From CS2-K091 sp035527155 (lineage in GTDB: Bacteria; Planctomycetota; Phycisphaerae; Sedimentisphaerales; Anaerobacaceae): DNA of 8,697 nt. Of this stretch, positions 1 through 6,490 are shown piece by piece (the stretch's first letter is position 1; each line of letters starts with the position of its first letter). Below the pieces are notes generated by a model. It had not been told where the DNA came from and did not search any database. It worked only from the letters and a program-made list of their open reading frames with translations. Made by a program: the position numbers and the translations under genes. The stretch is taken from NCBI GenBank assembly GCA_035527155.1, contig DATLBB010000333.1:1-8697 (forward strand), written 5' to 3'.

Positions 1-1241
1 CCGATTCCAATTGCCAACAAAATAAAAAACCATCGCCGTGAATTTATAGCGGCTTCTGAGCGGCTTTGCGTATTTCTGCTCCCCAGCCGGGTGCCCAACA
101 CCTCCATGCCGGTCACAACATAGAAAATCAGAAACACAACCAGCGGCAAACAATGTCTCCTGCTTATGTATTCATAGCCGCTATATAGTAGAATCATGAT
201 AATAACATTGAGTATTATAAAAACAGGCATAAAAAACCTCTCTATGTCTGTTGCACTGGATTGTTTGCGGAAACGGCAATAAATGCCAATCAGCAGTGCC
301 GGCAAAAAAAAGTACATTAAATTTTCACTAATTCGTTCGATGAGCCTGCCAATCGCTTTTGTAATTTTTCCGAGTGAGCTCACAATAGTATATATACCGT
401 TGTGACTATCAACGTTTACTTCTTTTTCCGATTGTGCCTGGAAAAAAGAAGTAATATGTTCTTTAGGAAAATCGATAAGTTCTCCCAATTTTGGTGGGAT
501 AATTCTTCCTGCTTCTATTACATAGGGGGCTATAGGAAGAGCAAATCCAATTAGAAGAATGAATAACGCGCAGAGTAGTTTGGGTCTGCTCATGTTGCAT
601 TTTGGCCTCAGCAATCCAACCAATAGCCACAAAATACTATATACCACTAATTGAATACATTCAGGCCGAATTGTAAATCCAAGTCCTGCAGCCAAACCAA
701 CTATTCCAAAAAACCACCATTTGCCTCGCTCTGCACCCCAAAGCAAAAACAGAAAACCCGTAGCCAAAAAAAGAACTAATGGCCAATCTCTTAATACATC
801 ACTGCCAAATCGAGCAGGATAAGGCAGTATCAGCAGGATAAGAATTGACCAGAAACTTTTCTTGCCGCCTATCAAAAACTTCCCTATAAAATACAAAGGG
901 ATTAACGCAAACAATCTACATAACAACGTTACGCTTTGGGCCGAATATATCCAGCTAAACACTGATGAGCTGTTACTGAACAACATAGTAAATTTATGGG
1001 CCATATAAATGAGATATGGATAGCCCGGAGGGTGTGACTTCATAACACCGCTTGGGTCAGTTGAAAGCTTTTGTGCCCGTTCAATATAATAAATCCCGTC
1101 ATCGGCGATAAGAACGGTTGTGGCAATTAAGTAAACCCCGAGCGCAGCCGCGATAAGGATGAGGAAAGTCAAGTTGATGATATCGTCTTTATGTTCTTTG
1201 TATTTAGCTTCTAATGTTGCCGCCATAATATTCATCTGCAT
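1..1241 (-). CDS. GT-C/GT39-like polytopic membrane glycosyltransferase (partial, C-terminus off left edge)
   Basis: An uninterrupted minus-strand frame of 413 codons runs off the left edge; I translated it from the reverse complement. It begins MQMNIMAATLEAKYKEH and has about eight strongly hydrophobic stretches. Motifs fit the dolichyl-phosphate-mannose mannosyltransferase/ArnT-like superfamily: an acidic pair in the first extracytoplasmic loop (DDGIYY, residues 47-52), HPPGYP at 70-75, and an RPE motif at 192-194. Such enzymes transfer a sugar from a polyprenyl-phosphate donor at the outer face of the membrane; the donor and acceptor here are unknown. The start is uncertain: in-frame ATGs lie at 1241, 1235 and 1226, none with a good ribosome-binding site. 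The candidate promoter at 1246-1274 would put the transcript start near 1239, favouring the 1235 or 1226 start. It is divergent from the ThuA operon. Codon use looks more AT-rich than its neighbours. Confidence 0.82.
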   Translation of the reverse strand, partial: MQMNIMAATLEAKYKEHKDDIINLTFLILIAAALGVYLIATTVLIADDGIYYIERAQKLSTDPSGVMKSHPPGYPYLIYMAHKFTMLFSNSSSVFSWIYSAQSVTLLCRLFALIPLYFIGKFLIGGKKSFWSILILLILPYPARFGSDVLRDWPLVLFLATGFLFLLWGAERGKWWFFGIVGLAAGLGFTIRPECIQLVVYSILWLLVGLLRPKCNMSRPKLLCALFILLIGFALPIAPYVIEAGRIIPPKLGELIDFPKEHITSFFQAQSEKEVNVDSHNGIYTIVSSLGKITKAIGRLIERISENLMYFFLPALLIGIYCRFRKQSSATDIERFFMPVFIILNVIIMILLYSGYEYISRRHCLPLVVFLIFYVVTGMEVLGTRLGSRNTQSRSEAAINSRRWFFILLAIGI

Positions 1242-1245
1242 ACAC

Positions 1246-1274
1246 TTTATGTACTCGCGGTTCACCGATGTCAA
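1246..1274 (-). promoter_or_regulatory. Candidate promoter for the glycosyltransferase gene
   Basis: Read on the minus strand, a perfect TTGACA (1274 to 1269) is followed after 17 bases by CATAAA (1251 to 1246, 4 of 6 matches to TATAAT). The predicted transcript start falls at about 1239, inside or just before the first ATG candidates, so the message would be leaderless or nearly so. The -10 box is only moderate. Confidence 0.35.
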
Positions 1275-1395
1275 ATACAAATTCCCGCCGACCAAATTAT
1301 TTTATCGTTTGCTCATGGCACTTTTCATATCTTACAATATCCTCTGACCTGGTAGTGAAATTACAGCATTTCAGCAGCGGCAGATGACGAAACCA

Positions 1396-1462
1396 GTAAA
1401 TGGTAACTGGTAAATGGTAACCAATCACCAATCAATAATTACCAATTACCAATATCCAACAG
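1396..1462. repeat. Degenerate heptamer repeat in two opposed blocks
   Basis: From 1396 there are units of period 7: GTAAATG, GTAACTG, GTAAATG, GTAACCA. From 1421 the complementary sense appears as CCAATCA, CCAATCA, ATAATTA, CCAATTA, CCAATAT, CCAACAG. The two blocks are therefore inverted relative to each other. The arms TGGTAAATGGTAA (1408-1420) and TTACCAATTACCA (1439-1451) pair over 13 bases with one mismatch and an 18-base loop. The repeat lies in the divergent intergenic region between the glycosyltransferase and the ThuA-like gene. Function is unknown; it may be a low-complexity dispersed repeat, a protein-binding array or a cruciform. Confidence 0.7.
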
Positions 1463-1490
1463 AGACTGCTCACAGAGCCAAAAAAATAAC

Positions 1491-1518
1491 TTGACCCATT
1501 CAGAGATTTTGTGGTAAT
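1491..1518 (+). promoter_or_regulatory. Candidate promoter of the ThuA-AKR operon
   Basis: TTGACC (1491-1496, 5 of 6 to the -35 consensus), a 16-base spacer, then GGTAAT (1513-1518). The -10 is preceded by TG at 1510-1511, giving an extended -10. The predicted start is near 1525, leaving a leader of roughly 80 bases before the GTG at 1604. It is the best sigma70-like match between the repeat block and the gene. Confidence 0.4.
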
Positions 1519-1543
1519 GTGTGTGAGCAGGGAGGCAACTTTT

Positions 1544-1576
1544 TTGCAAGAAAATGCGTATCGGATGGAAGTTTGA
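1544..1576 (+). other. Possible ten-codon leader peptide frame ahead of the ThuA-like gene
   Basis: A near-consensus ribosome-binding sequence AGGGAGG (1529-1535) is followed 8 bases later by TTG at 1544. That start opens a frame reading MQENAYRMEV and closes at TGA 1574-1576. The frame is the same as that of the ThuA-like gene, whose GTG lies 27 bases beyond the stop. An ATG at 1517 is in the same frame but overlaps the candidate -10 box. The motif is a better ribosome-binding site than the one directly before GTG 1604, so a translated leader coupled to the gene is possible. Chance is also plausible. Confidence 0.25.
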
Positions 1577-1603
1577 GAATTTTTTACTAAAAAAGGCAGG
1601 AAA

Positions 1604-2482
1604 GTGAAAGTAAGACTTTGGGCAATATTGCCTGGATTAGCCCTGGTCGGCTTGTCGGCGGTTTTCGCATCGTACGGCGACGTCGAGAGACAAAGCAAAA
1701 AGATAGTATTTCTGTGGAGCAAGGGCCATCATCCCAACAAAGCAAGCTGCGAGCTGTTCAAGTACTGCCTTGAAAACTCCTCCAACGTAAAGGGCATCAA
1801 ATGCCGGGTATACGAAAACTGGCCCAAAGACCAAAGTGTGCTGGCCGATGCGGCAGCGATTGTTATTTATTCCGAGGGCATCAATGAAGAAATGAAAAAG
1901 CAGGGCAAGTCACATCCTGTTTTTAATTCGGCCAAGAGACTCAAATACCTCGATACGCTAATGAAAAAAGGTGCCGGCATAGTGTGCATCCACTACACGC
2001 TCTATGCCACACGACAATTGGAGGCGCCGAAGCTGCTTGACTGGATCGGGGCCTACTACGATTTCGAGGGCTACGGCTCAACTCACTGGGTAACGCAGAA
2101 ACCGCAGACCCTAACACCGGTTACATCATACCATCCGGTTTCCCGTGGGTGGACGACTTTTACACTGAACGAAAACGAGCTTTACCACAATCTGTGCTTC
2201 GCGCAAGATTACTGCCCGGTCCCTGTTTTGAGAACAAGTTCTCTCGATAAAAAGACAAAGGCATTGAAGGAGCACATCGTTGCCTGGGCACTCGAACGCA
2301 AAGACGGAGGACGCGGATTCGGCTTCGGAGGCGGGCACTTCTACAAAATGTGGTTAAAAAAAGACTGTCGCAAGATGATTCTGAATGCAATTCTCTGGAC
2401 TGCGAAAATCGACGTGCCGAAGGAGGGGGTACAGTCGTCCGTACCAAAGCATTTAAAAACTGAGAATAGCGGACAACATTAA
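1604..2482 (+). CDS. Secreted ThuA-like domain protein
   Basis: This 292-residue protein matches the ThuA-like (trehalose utilization, Pfam ThuA) family, which has a class I glutamine-amidotransferase-like fold. Residues 1-23 form a signal peptide or anchor (basic MKVR, then a hydrophobic core to about 22), so it is probably exported. Family landmarks are a first strand KKIVFLWSKGHHPN (32-45), AAAIVIYSEG (83-92), the turn GAGIVCIH ending in His130, a YHP-x-SRGW segment (176-183), ELYHN (192-196), and the C-terminal GRGFGFGGGHFYKMW (236-250) followed by ILNAILWTAKIDVP. Start is GTG 1604, with AAGG 7 bases upstream and AGGA immediately before; no in-frame ATG lies between it and the TGA at 1574. 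It leads the operon, 61 bases before AKR-A. Biochemical role in this family is poorly defined; association with sugar metabolism is by context. The usual acidic residue before ELY is Asn here (NENELY). Confidence 0.85.
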   Translation: MKVRLWAILPGLALVGLSAVFASYGDVERQSKKIVFLWSKGHHPNKASCELFKYCLENSSNVKGIKCRVYENWPKDQSVLADAAAIVIYSEGINEEMKKQGKSHPVFNSAKRLKYLDTLMKKGAGIVCIHYTLYATRQLEAPKLLDWIGAYYDFEGYGSTHWVTQKPQTLTPVTSYHPVSRGWTTFTLNENELYHNLCFAQDYCPVPVLRTSSLDKKTKALKEHIVAWALERKDGGRGFGFGGGHFYKMWLKKDCRKMILNAILWTAKIDVPKEGVQSSVPKHLKTENSGQH

Positions 2483-2492
2483 CTTGTCCGTT
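2468..2492 (+). repeat. Stem-loop straddling the ThuA stop codon
   Basis: CGGACAA (2470-2476) and TTGTCCG (2484-2490) are perfect 7-base inverted repeats around a 7-base loop that contains the TAA stop. A G-U and an A-U pair can extend the stem to 9 pairs (2468-2492). No T-run follows, so it is not an intrinsic terminator. It may be an intercistronic stability or processing hairpin between the ThuA-like gene and AKR-A. Confidence 0.5.
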
Positions 2493-2543
2493 CGCAGATA
2501 CCCTGAAAGGATATTAGAAACCAATCAAGAAAGGGGATTAACG

Positions 2544-3806
2544 ATGGATAATAAAGAGAATAAACAAGTGACTCGGCGGCAGTTTATGCGCGATAGCACG
2601 CTGGCCGCTGCGGTGCTGAGCTCCGCTTTTGCTTCCGCTGAGGCAGTGTCCGGCCAAAATGCTGAAAAAAAGCCCCAGCAGCCCAAATTGCCACAAGTGC
2701 CGAGACGAAAGTTAGGCAAAACAGGAATTGAGGTTCCATGTCTGGCTCTCGGGACAATGTTCAATCTTGTTGATAGCCAAATCGTTTTAAGGAACACTAT
2801 TAAGTGGGGTGTTAAATATTGGGATACAGCTTACAATTATGCAGGCGGAAACAGTGAGCTTGGTATCGGTAAATACCTTTTGAAGAATCCGGAAGTTAGA
2901 AAAGAGCTGTTCATCGCAACCAAGGCATCCGGAGCAAGAACCGTCGCAGATGTGGAAAAACGTCTTCAGTCCTCTCTGAAAAGACTGAATACCAAATACA
3001 TTGATTTGTACTACGCTCCCCACGGTGCGTCTGATCCTGGCCAGTTGACAGATGAGCTAAAGCAATGGGCCGAAAGTGCCAAGAAACGCAAGCTCATACG
3101 CTACTTTGGTTTCACCACACATAAAAATATGGCCAACTGTCTCGCCGCCGCCGCCAGGCTCGACTGGATCGACGCCATTATGACAAGTTATAACTTCCGC
3201 TTGATGCAGGATTCTAAACTTCTGGACGCCATTGAGGCATGCCATAAAGCCGGTATCGCAATTATTGCAATGAAAACTACCGGCAGGACAACTATTAAAA
3301 GATTCAAGCTGGAAATTGAAACTGAAGCAGATAAAAAGCTCGTCAGAAACTTTATACAGCGAGACTTTAGCCCGGAGCAGGCAGCCATAAAACTTGTATT
3401 GCAGGACAAAAGGATAAGCGCTGCGCCCGTTCAGATGGAAAACGTCTCTATTATAACTAAAAACGTCGCCGCAGTGCTGGATAAGACCAAACTCACGCAA
3501 ACAGATATAGAGGTATTCAACGAATACGCCCACGCAACTTGCGATGGCTATTGTGCCGGATGCGCCGATATCTGCGACTCAGCATTGCCGGACACTCCGT
3601 ATGTCAGTGACATTATGCGATATCTGATGTACCATAACAGCTACGAGCATCACGATAGAGCGAGAGAACTTTTCGCTCAAATACCCGTCAAGGTAAGAAA
3701 CAGACTGCTTAGTCTCGATTACAGGCTTGCAGAATCTCGCTGCCCGCAGCATTTGCCGATAGGCCGGCTCGTCGCCGAAGCGGTCAGCAAATTGGCTTCA
3801 GTGTAA
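2544..3806 (+). CDS. Tat-exported aldo/keto reductase with C-terminal cysteine cluster, copy A
   Basis: A 420-residue protein. Residues 10-15 (TRRQFM) and the hydrophobic stretch to about 31 form a twin-arginine signal, so the folded, cofactor-loaded enzyme is predicted to be exported. The AKR barrel starts at RRKLGKTGIEVPCLALG (54-70). The catalytic tetrad is complete: Asp94 and Tyr99 in DTAYNY, Lys127 in ATKAS, His160 in LYYAPH. Near the C-terminus Cys333, 337, 340 and 344 form Cx3Cx2Cx3C, plausibly a 4Fe-4S site, with a further Cys400 in RCPQHLPI. The normally cofactor-side segment reads APVQMEN (294-300), unlike VCVGMQN in the other two copies. I chose ATG 2544 because AAGGGG (2531-2536) sits 7 bases upstream and the Tat motif follows at once; the frame is also open from TTG 2484, but that adds 20 residues ahead of the signal. 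It lies 61 bases after the ThuA-like gene. Substrate unknown. Confidence 0.9.
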   Translation: MDNKENKQVTRRQFMRDSTLAAAVLSSAFASAEAVSGQNAEKKPQQPKLPQVPRRKLGKTGIEVPCLALGTMFNLVDSQIVLRNTIKWGVKYWDTAYNYAGGNSELGIGKYLLKNPEVRKELFIATKASGARTVADVEKRLQSSLKRLNTKYIDLYYAPHGASDPGQLTDELKQWAESAKKRKLIRYFGFTTHKNMANCLAAAARLDWIDAIMTSYNFRLMQDSKLLDAIEACHKAGIAIIAMKTTGRTTIKRFKLEIETEADKKLVRNFIQRDFSPEQAAIKLVLQDKRISAAPVQMENVSIITKNVAAVLDKTKLTQTDIEVFNEYAHATCDGYCAGCADICDSALPDTPYVSDIMRYLMYHNSYEHHDRARELFAQIPVKVRNRLLSLDYRLAESRCPQHLPIGRLVAEAVSKLASV

Positions 3807-3883
3807 TTACTTACAGCCCGTTAGAAGTAAAATGTAAAAGGCATCTGTCGTGATTTTGAATCGACCAACTATTACTAACGGAT

Positions 3884-3904
3884 AAAAACAAACTGTTTTT
3901 GGAG
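3884..3904 (+). promoter_or_regulatory. Hairpin plus ribosome-binding site before AKR-B
   Basis: AAAAACA (3884-3890) and TGTTTTT (3894-3900) are perfect 7-base inverted repeats with loop AAC, abutting GGAG (3901-3904), which is 9 bases before ATG 3914. The ten bases GTTTTTGGAG recur at exactly the same distance from the start of AKR-C. The A-T rich stem may be weak; it could modulate access to the ribosome-binding site. Confidence 0.4.
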
Positions 3905-3913
3905 CTTCAGACA

Positions 3914-5152
3914 ATGAAAGAAAAACACAATAAAATCAATAGAAGGAATTTTTTGAAGACTGTGGGGGCCACAGGCTTGGGTTCCGTTTTCGTCTCGTCT
4001 GATACCCTATCTGCTCTGGAGCAGACTGATGCCGCTGCAAAGGCAAAAAAGCCCAAATACCCACAGGTGCCCAAAAGAAAGTTAGGCAAGACAGGTGTCA
4101 AACTCCCCTGCCTGTGCCTGGGTGGAAATCAAGACCTTATCGCCAACCAGATAGTTTTAAGAAGAGCACCTCAATTGGGTGTTACATATTGGGATACCGC
4201 ACATAATTATACGGGTGGAAACAGTGAGCTTGGCATAGGTAAAATCCTCTCGAAAAATCCGCAGGCACGAAAGAAATTATTCATTTCCAGCAAGGCTTCA
4301 CGTGCCAGAAGCATAGCCCAGGTGGAAGAGCGCCTTCAGACCTCGCTGAAGAGAATGAACACAGATTACATTGATTTGTACTATGGCTATCACCAGTGTC
4401 CCAATCCTGCCTTTTTAACAAACGAGCTGAAGGAATGGGCCGAAAACGCGAAGAAACGCAAACTGATACGGCATTTTGGTATCAGCACCCACCAAAATAT
4501 GGCCGATGTCCTCGCCGCCGCCGCCAGGCTTGACTGGATTGAAGTAGTAATGACCATCTACAATTTCCGATTGATGCAGGACAAGAAGCTGAACGCCGCC
4601 ATTGAAGCCTGCCACAAAGCAGGCAAAGGTATTATGGCCATAAAGACCCTCGGAATGGGCCAGAAAATTACCACCGATGAGGACAAGAAACTCACCGCCC
4701 ACTTTTTGCAGCGAGGTTTTACCAAAGAGCAGGCAAAGATAAAAGCCGTACTGCAGGACAAAAGATTCACCGCGGTGTGCGTGGGGATGCAGAATATGGC
4801 TCTTTTAACTTCAAACGTTGCAGCGGCACTCGATAAAACCAAACTTACTCAGGCCGATACGGACGCTTTAACAGAATACGCTCACGTGACCTGCGATGGT
4901 TATTGTGCCGGCTGTGCAAACATCTGCAACTCTATCCTGCCGGACGCTCCTCACATCAATGACATTATGCGATATTTGATGTATTACAATAACTACGGCG
5001 AGCACGATGAAGCAAGGCAGCTTTTCGCTCAAATCCCCGGAAAGGTAAGAAATAAACTATTGAGCATGGATTACCGCCAAGTGGAAGCTCGCTGTCCACA
5101 GCATCTGCCGGTAGCTAAACTGGTCGCTGAAGCGGTCCATAAGTTGGCCTGA
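3914..5152 (+). CDS. Tat-exported aldo/keto reductase with C-terminal cysteine cluster, copy B
   Basis: A 412-residue paralogue of copies A and C. It has a classic Tat motif NRRNFLK (9-15) followed by a short hydrophobic region to about 28. The AKR tetrad is present: Asp94 and Tyr99 in DTAHNY, Lys127 in SSKAS, His160 in LYYGYH. Cys327, 331, 334 and 338 form the Cx3Cx2Cx3C cluster (CDGYCAGCANIC), and Cys394 lies in RCPQHLPV. The cofactor-side segment is VCVGMQN, as expected for the family. Relative to A and C it lacks several residues in the loop after IKTLGMGQ (about 243-250). Start ATG 3914 has GGAG 9 bases upstream; an earlier TTG at 3899 overlaps that site and is unlikely. The gap from copy A is 107 bases without a strong terminator, so co-transcription is likely. 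Substrate and electron partner are unknown. Confidence 0.9.
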   Translation: MKEKHNKINRRNFLKTVGATGLGSVFVSSDTLSALEQTDAAAKAKKPKYPQVPKRKLGKTGVKLPCLCLGGNQDLIANQIVLRRAPQLGVTYWDTAHNYTGGNSELGIGKILSKNPQARKKLFISSKASRARSIAQVEERLQTSLKRMNTDYIDLYYGYHQCPNPAFLTNELKEWAENAKKRKLIRHFGISTHQNMADVLAAAARLDWIEVVMTIYNFRLMQDKKLNAAIEACHKAGKGIMAIKTLGMGQKITTDEDKKLTAHFLQRGFTKEQAKIKAVLQDKRFTAVCVGMQNMALLTSNVAAALDKTKLTQADTDALTEYAHVTCDGYCAGCANICNSILPDAPHINDIMRYLMYYNNYGEHDEARQLFAQIPGKVRNKLLSMDYRQVEARCPQHLPVAKLVAEAVHKLA

Positions 5153-5192
5153 CGGACTTTAATATGTCCCATAAGAAGTAAAAGGGTATCCA

Positions 5193-5221
5193 GGTGAAAT
5201 ATCGGCTCACCGTTTTTGGAG
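5193..5221 (+). promoter_or_regulatory. Terminator-like hairpin plus ribosome-binding site before AKR-C
   Basis: GGTGA (5193-5197) pairs with TCACC (5207-5211) over a 9-base loop; then come G, TTTTT (5213-5217) and GGAG (5218-5221), 9 bases before ATG 5231. The arrangement resembles a short intrinsic terminator or attenuator placed directly on the ribosome-binding site. A 5-pair stem is weak, so much readthrough would be expected. Confidence 0.35.
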
Positions 5222-5230
5222 TCTACGACG

Positions 5231-6490
5231 ATGAGAGAAAAACGCAATGAAGTCAACAGAAGGAATTTTCTCAAGACACTGGGGGCCGCTGGCATGGCCT
5301 CTATTTTCGCTTCAACTGACAGCATAGCCGCCCAAAGTCAGGCTGGCACCATAGCAAAAGAACAAAAGCCAAAATACCCACAGGTGCCCAAACGAAAGCT
5401 GGGCAAAATTGGTATTAAGGTCTCGTCCCTGTCACTGGGCGGAGACTTTAGTTTTATCGATAAGCAAATCATTCTAAGAAAAGCCTTCGATTGGGGCGTG
5501 AACTATTGGGATACGGCTCACAACTATGGAGGTGGAAACGCCGAGCTTGGGATAGGTAAATTCCTTACGAAGAATCCGGAGGCCCGCGACAAATTGTTCA
5601 TTGTAAGCAAGCCGGCGATTTTCTGGGGGCCAATAACCCCGGAGAAGGTCGAGGAACGTCTCCAGACCTCGCTGAAAAGAATGAACACCAAATACGTCGA
5701 TTTGTACTACGCTTTTCACGGCTTGTCCAATACTGAACGCTTGACTGATGAAATGAAACAGTGGACCAAAAGTGCAAAGAAGCGCAAACTTATACGCTTT
5801 TTCGGTTTCAGCACCCACAAGAATATGGCCAAATGCCTTGCCGCAGCGGCCAGGCTTGACTGGATTGATGCCATAACGACACTTTACAACTTCCGCGTGA
5901 TGCAGGACCCCGAAATGCAGGCTGCCATTGACGCCTGCCATAAAGCCGGCATAGGTCTTACCGCTATGAAGGCCTTCTCTCGCGGCGTCAGACGTCTCCA
6001 GCCCGTTGAAACCGAACAGGATAAAAAGCTCCTCGCTCACTTCCAGAAGCGAGGTTTCACTGAGGAACAGGCAAAAATAAAGGTCGTACTACAGGATAAA
6101 CGGTTCAGCTCGGTTTGCGTTGGGATGCAGAATATAGCCCTGTTGACGACAAACGTCGATGCCGTGCTGAACGAATCCAAACTTACACAGGCAGATATTG
6201 AGGCCTTACAAAAATACGCCCGGGCGACCTGCAGCAGTTATTGCGCCGGCTGCGCAGATATTTGCGATTCAGCCCTGCCGGACACACCTTATATCAGTGA
6301 CATCATGCGATACCTGATGTACTATAATAGCTACGGTCAGCACGATAGAGCAAAAAAACTCTTCGCTCAAATCCCCGCTAACGTAAGGAACAGACTGCTG
6401 ACCACTGATTACAGTCCTGCCGAAGCTCGCTGCCTGCAGCACCTGCCGATAACCAAACTCATCGCCGAAGCCGTAACCAAGTTGGCCTAA
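5231..6490 (+). CDS. Tat-exported aldo/keto reductase with C-terminal cysteine cluster, copy C
   Basis: A 419-residue paralogue. The Tat motif NRRNFLK (9-15) precedes a short hydrophobic stretch. Tetrad residues are Asp94 and Tyr99 (DTAHNY), Lys127 (VSKPA) and His163 (LYYAFH). His is shifted by three because the loop after Lys127 reads PAIFWGPITPEK, three residues longer than in A and B and much more hydrophobic, which suggests a different substrate pocket. Cys334, 338, 341 and 345 form the Cx3Cx2Cx3C cluster; here the DG of the first spacer is SS. The final cysteine, Cys401, is in RCLQHLPI, without the Pro found in A and B. Start ATG 5231 has GGAG 9 bases upstream; an in-frame TTG at 5216 overlaps that site. 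It lies 78 bases after copy B and is the last gene of the probable operon. Confidence 0.9.
   Translation: MREKRNEVNRRNFLKTLGAAGMASIFASTDSIAAQSQAGTIAKEQKPKYPQVPKRKLGKIGIKVSSLSLGGDFSFIDKQIILRKAFDWGVNYWDTAHNYGGGNAELGIGKFLTKNPEARDKLFIVSKPAIFWGPITPEKVEERLQTSLKRMNTKYVDLYYAFHGLSNTERLTDEMKQWTKSAKKRKLIRFFGFSTHKNMAKCLAAAARLDWIDAITTLYNFRVMQDPEMQAAIDACHKAGIGLTAMKAFSRGVRRLQPVETEQDKKLLAHFQKRGFTEEQAKIKVVLQDKRFSSVCVGMQNIALLTTNVDAVLNESKLTQADIEALQKYARATCSSYCAGCADICDSALPDTPYISDIMRYLMYYNSYGQHDRAKKLFAQIPANVRNRLLTTDYSPAEARCLQHLPITKLIAEAVTKLA

Noticed and set aside
1159..1347. 62-codon plus-strand frame near the start of the glycosyltransferase
   Set aside because: It mostly lies antisense to the glycosyltransferase 5' end, which has clear family motifs.
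1432..1722. 96-codon minus-strand frame over the ThuA promoter region and N-terminus
   Set aside because: It begins in the repeat block and overlaps the ThuA signal peptide antisense; no recognisable protein features.
2484..2543. Earlier TTG start for AKR-A at 2484
   Set aside because: TTG 2484 lies inside the stem-loop arm and adds 20 residues before the Tat signal; ATG 2544 has AAGGGG at good spacing.
5474..6040. Long antisense open frame (188 codons) inside AKR-C, with similar ones at 3057-3533 and 4415-4702 in AKR-A and AKR-B
   Set aside because: They lie fully opposite well-supported AKR genes, at related positions because the genes are paralogues. The proteins show no family resemblance and no ribosome-binding site was evident.
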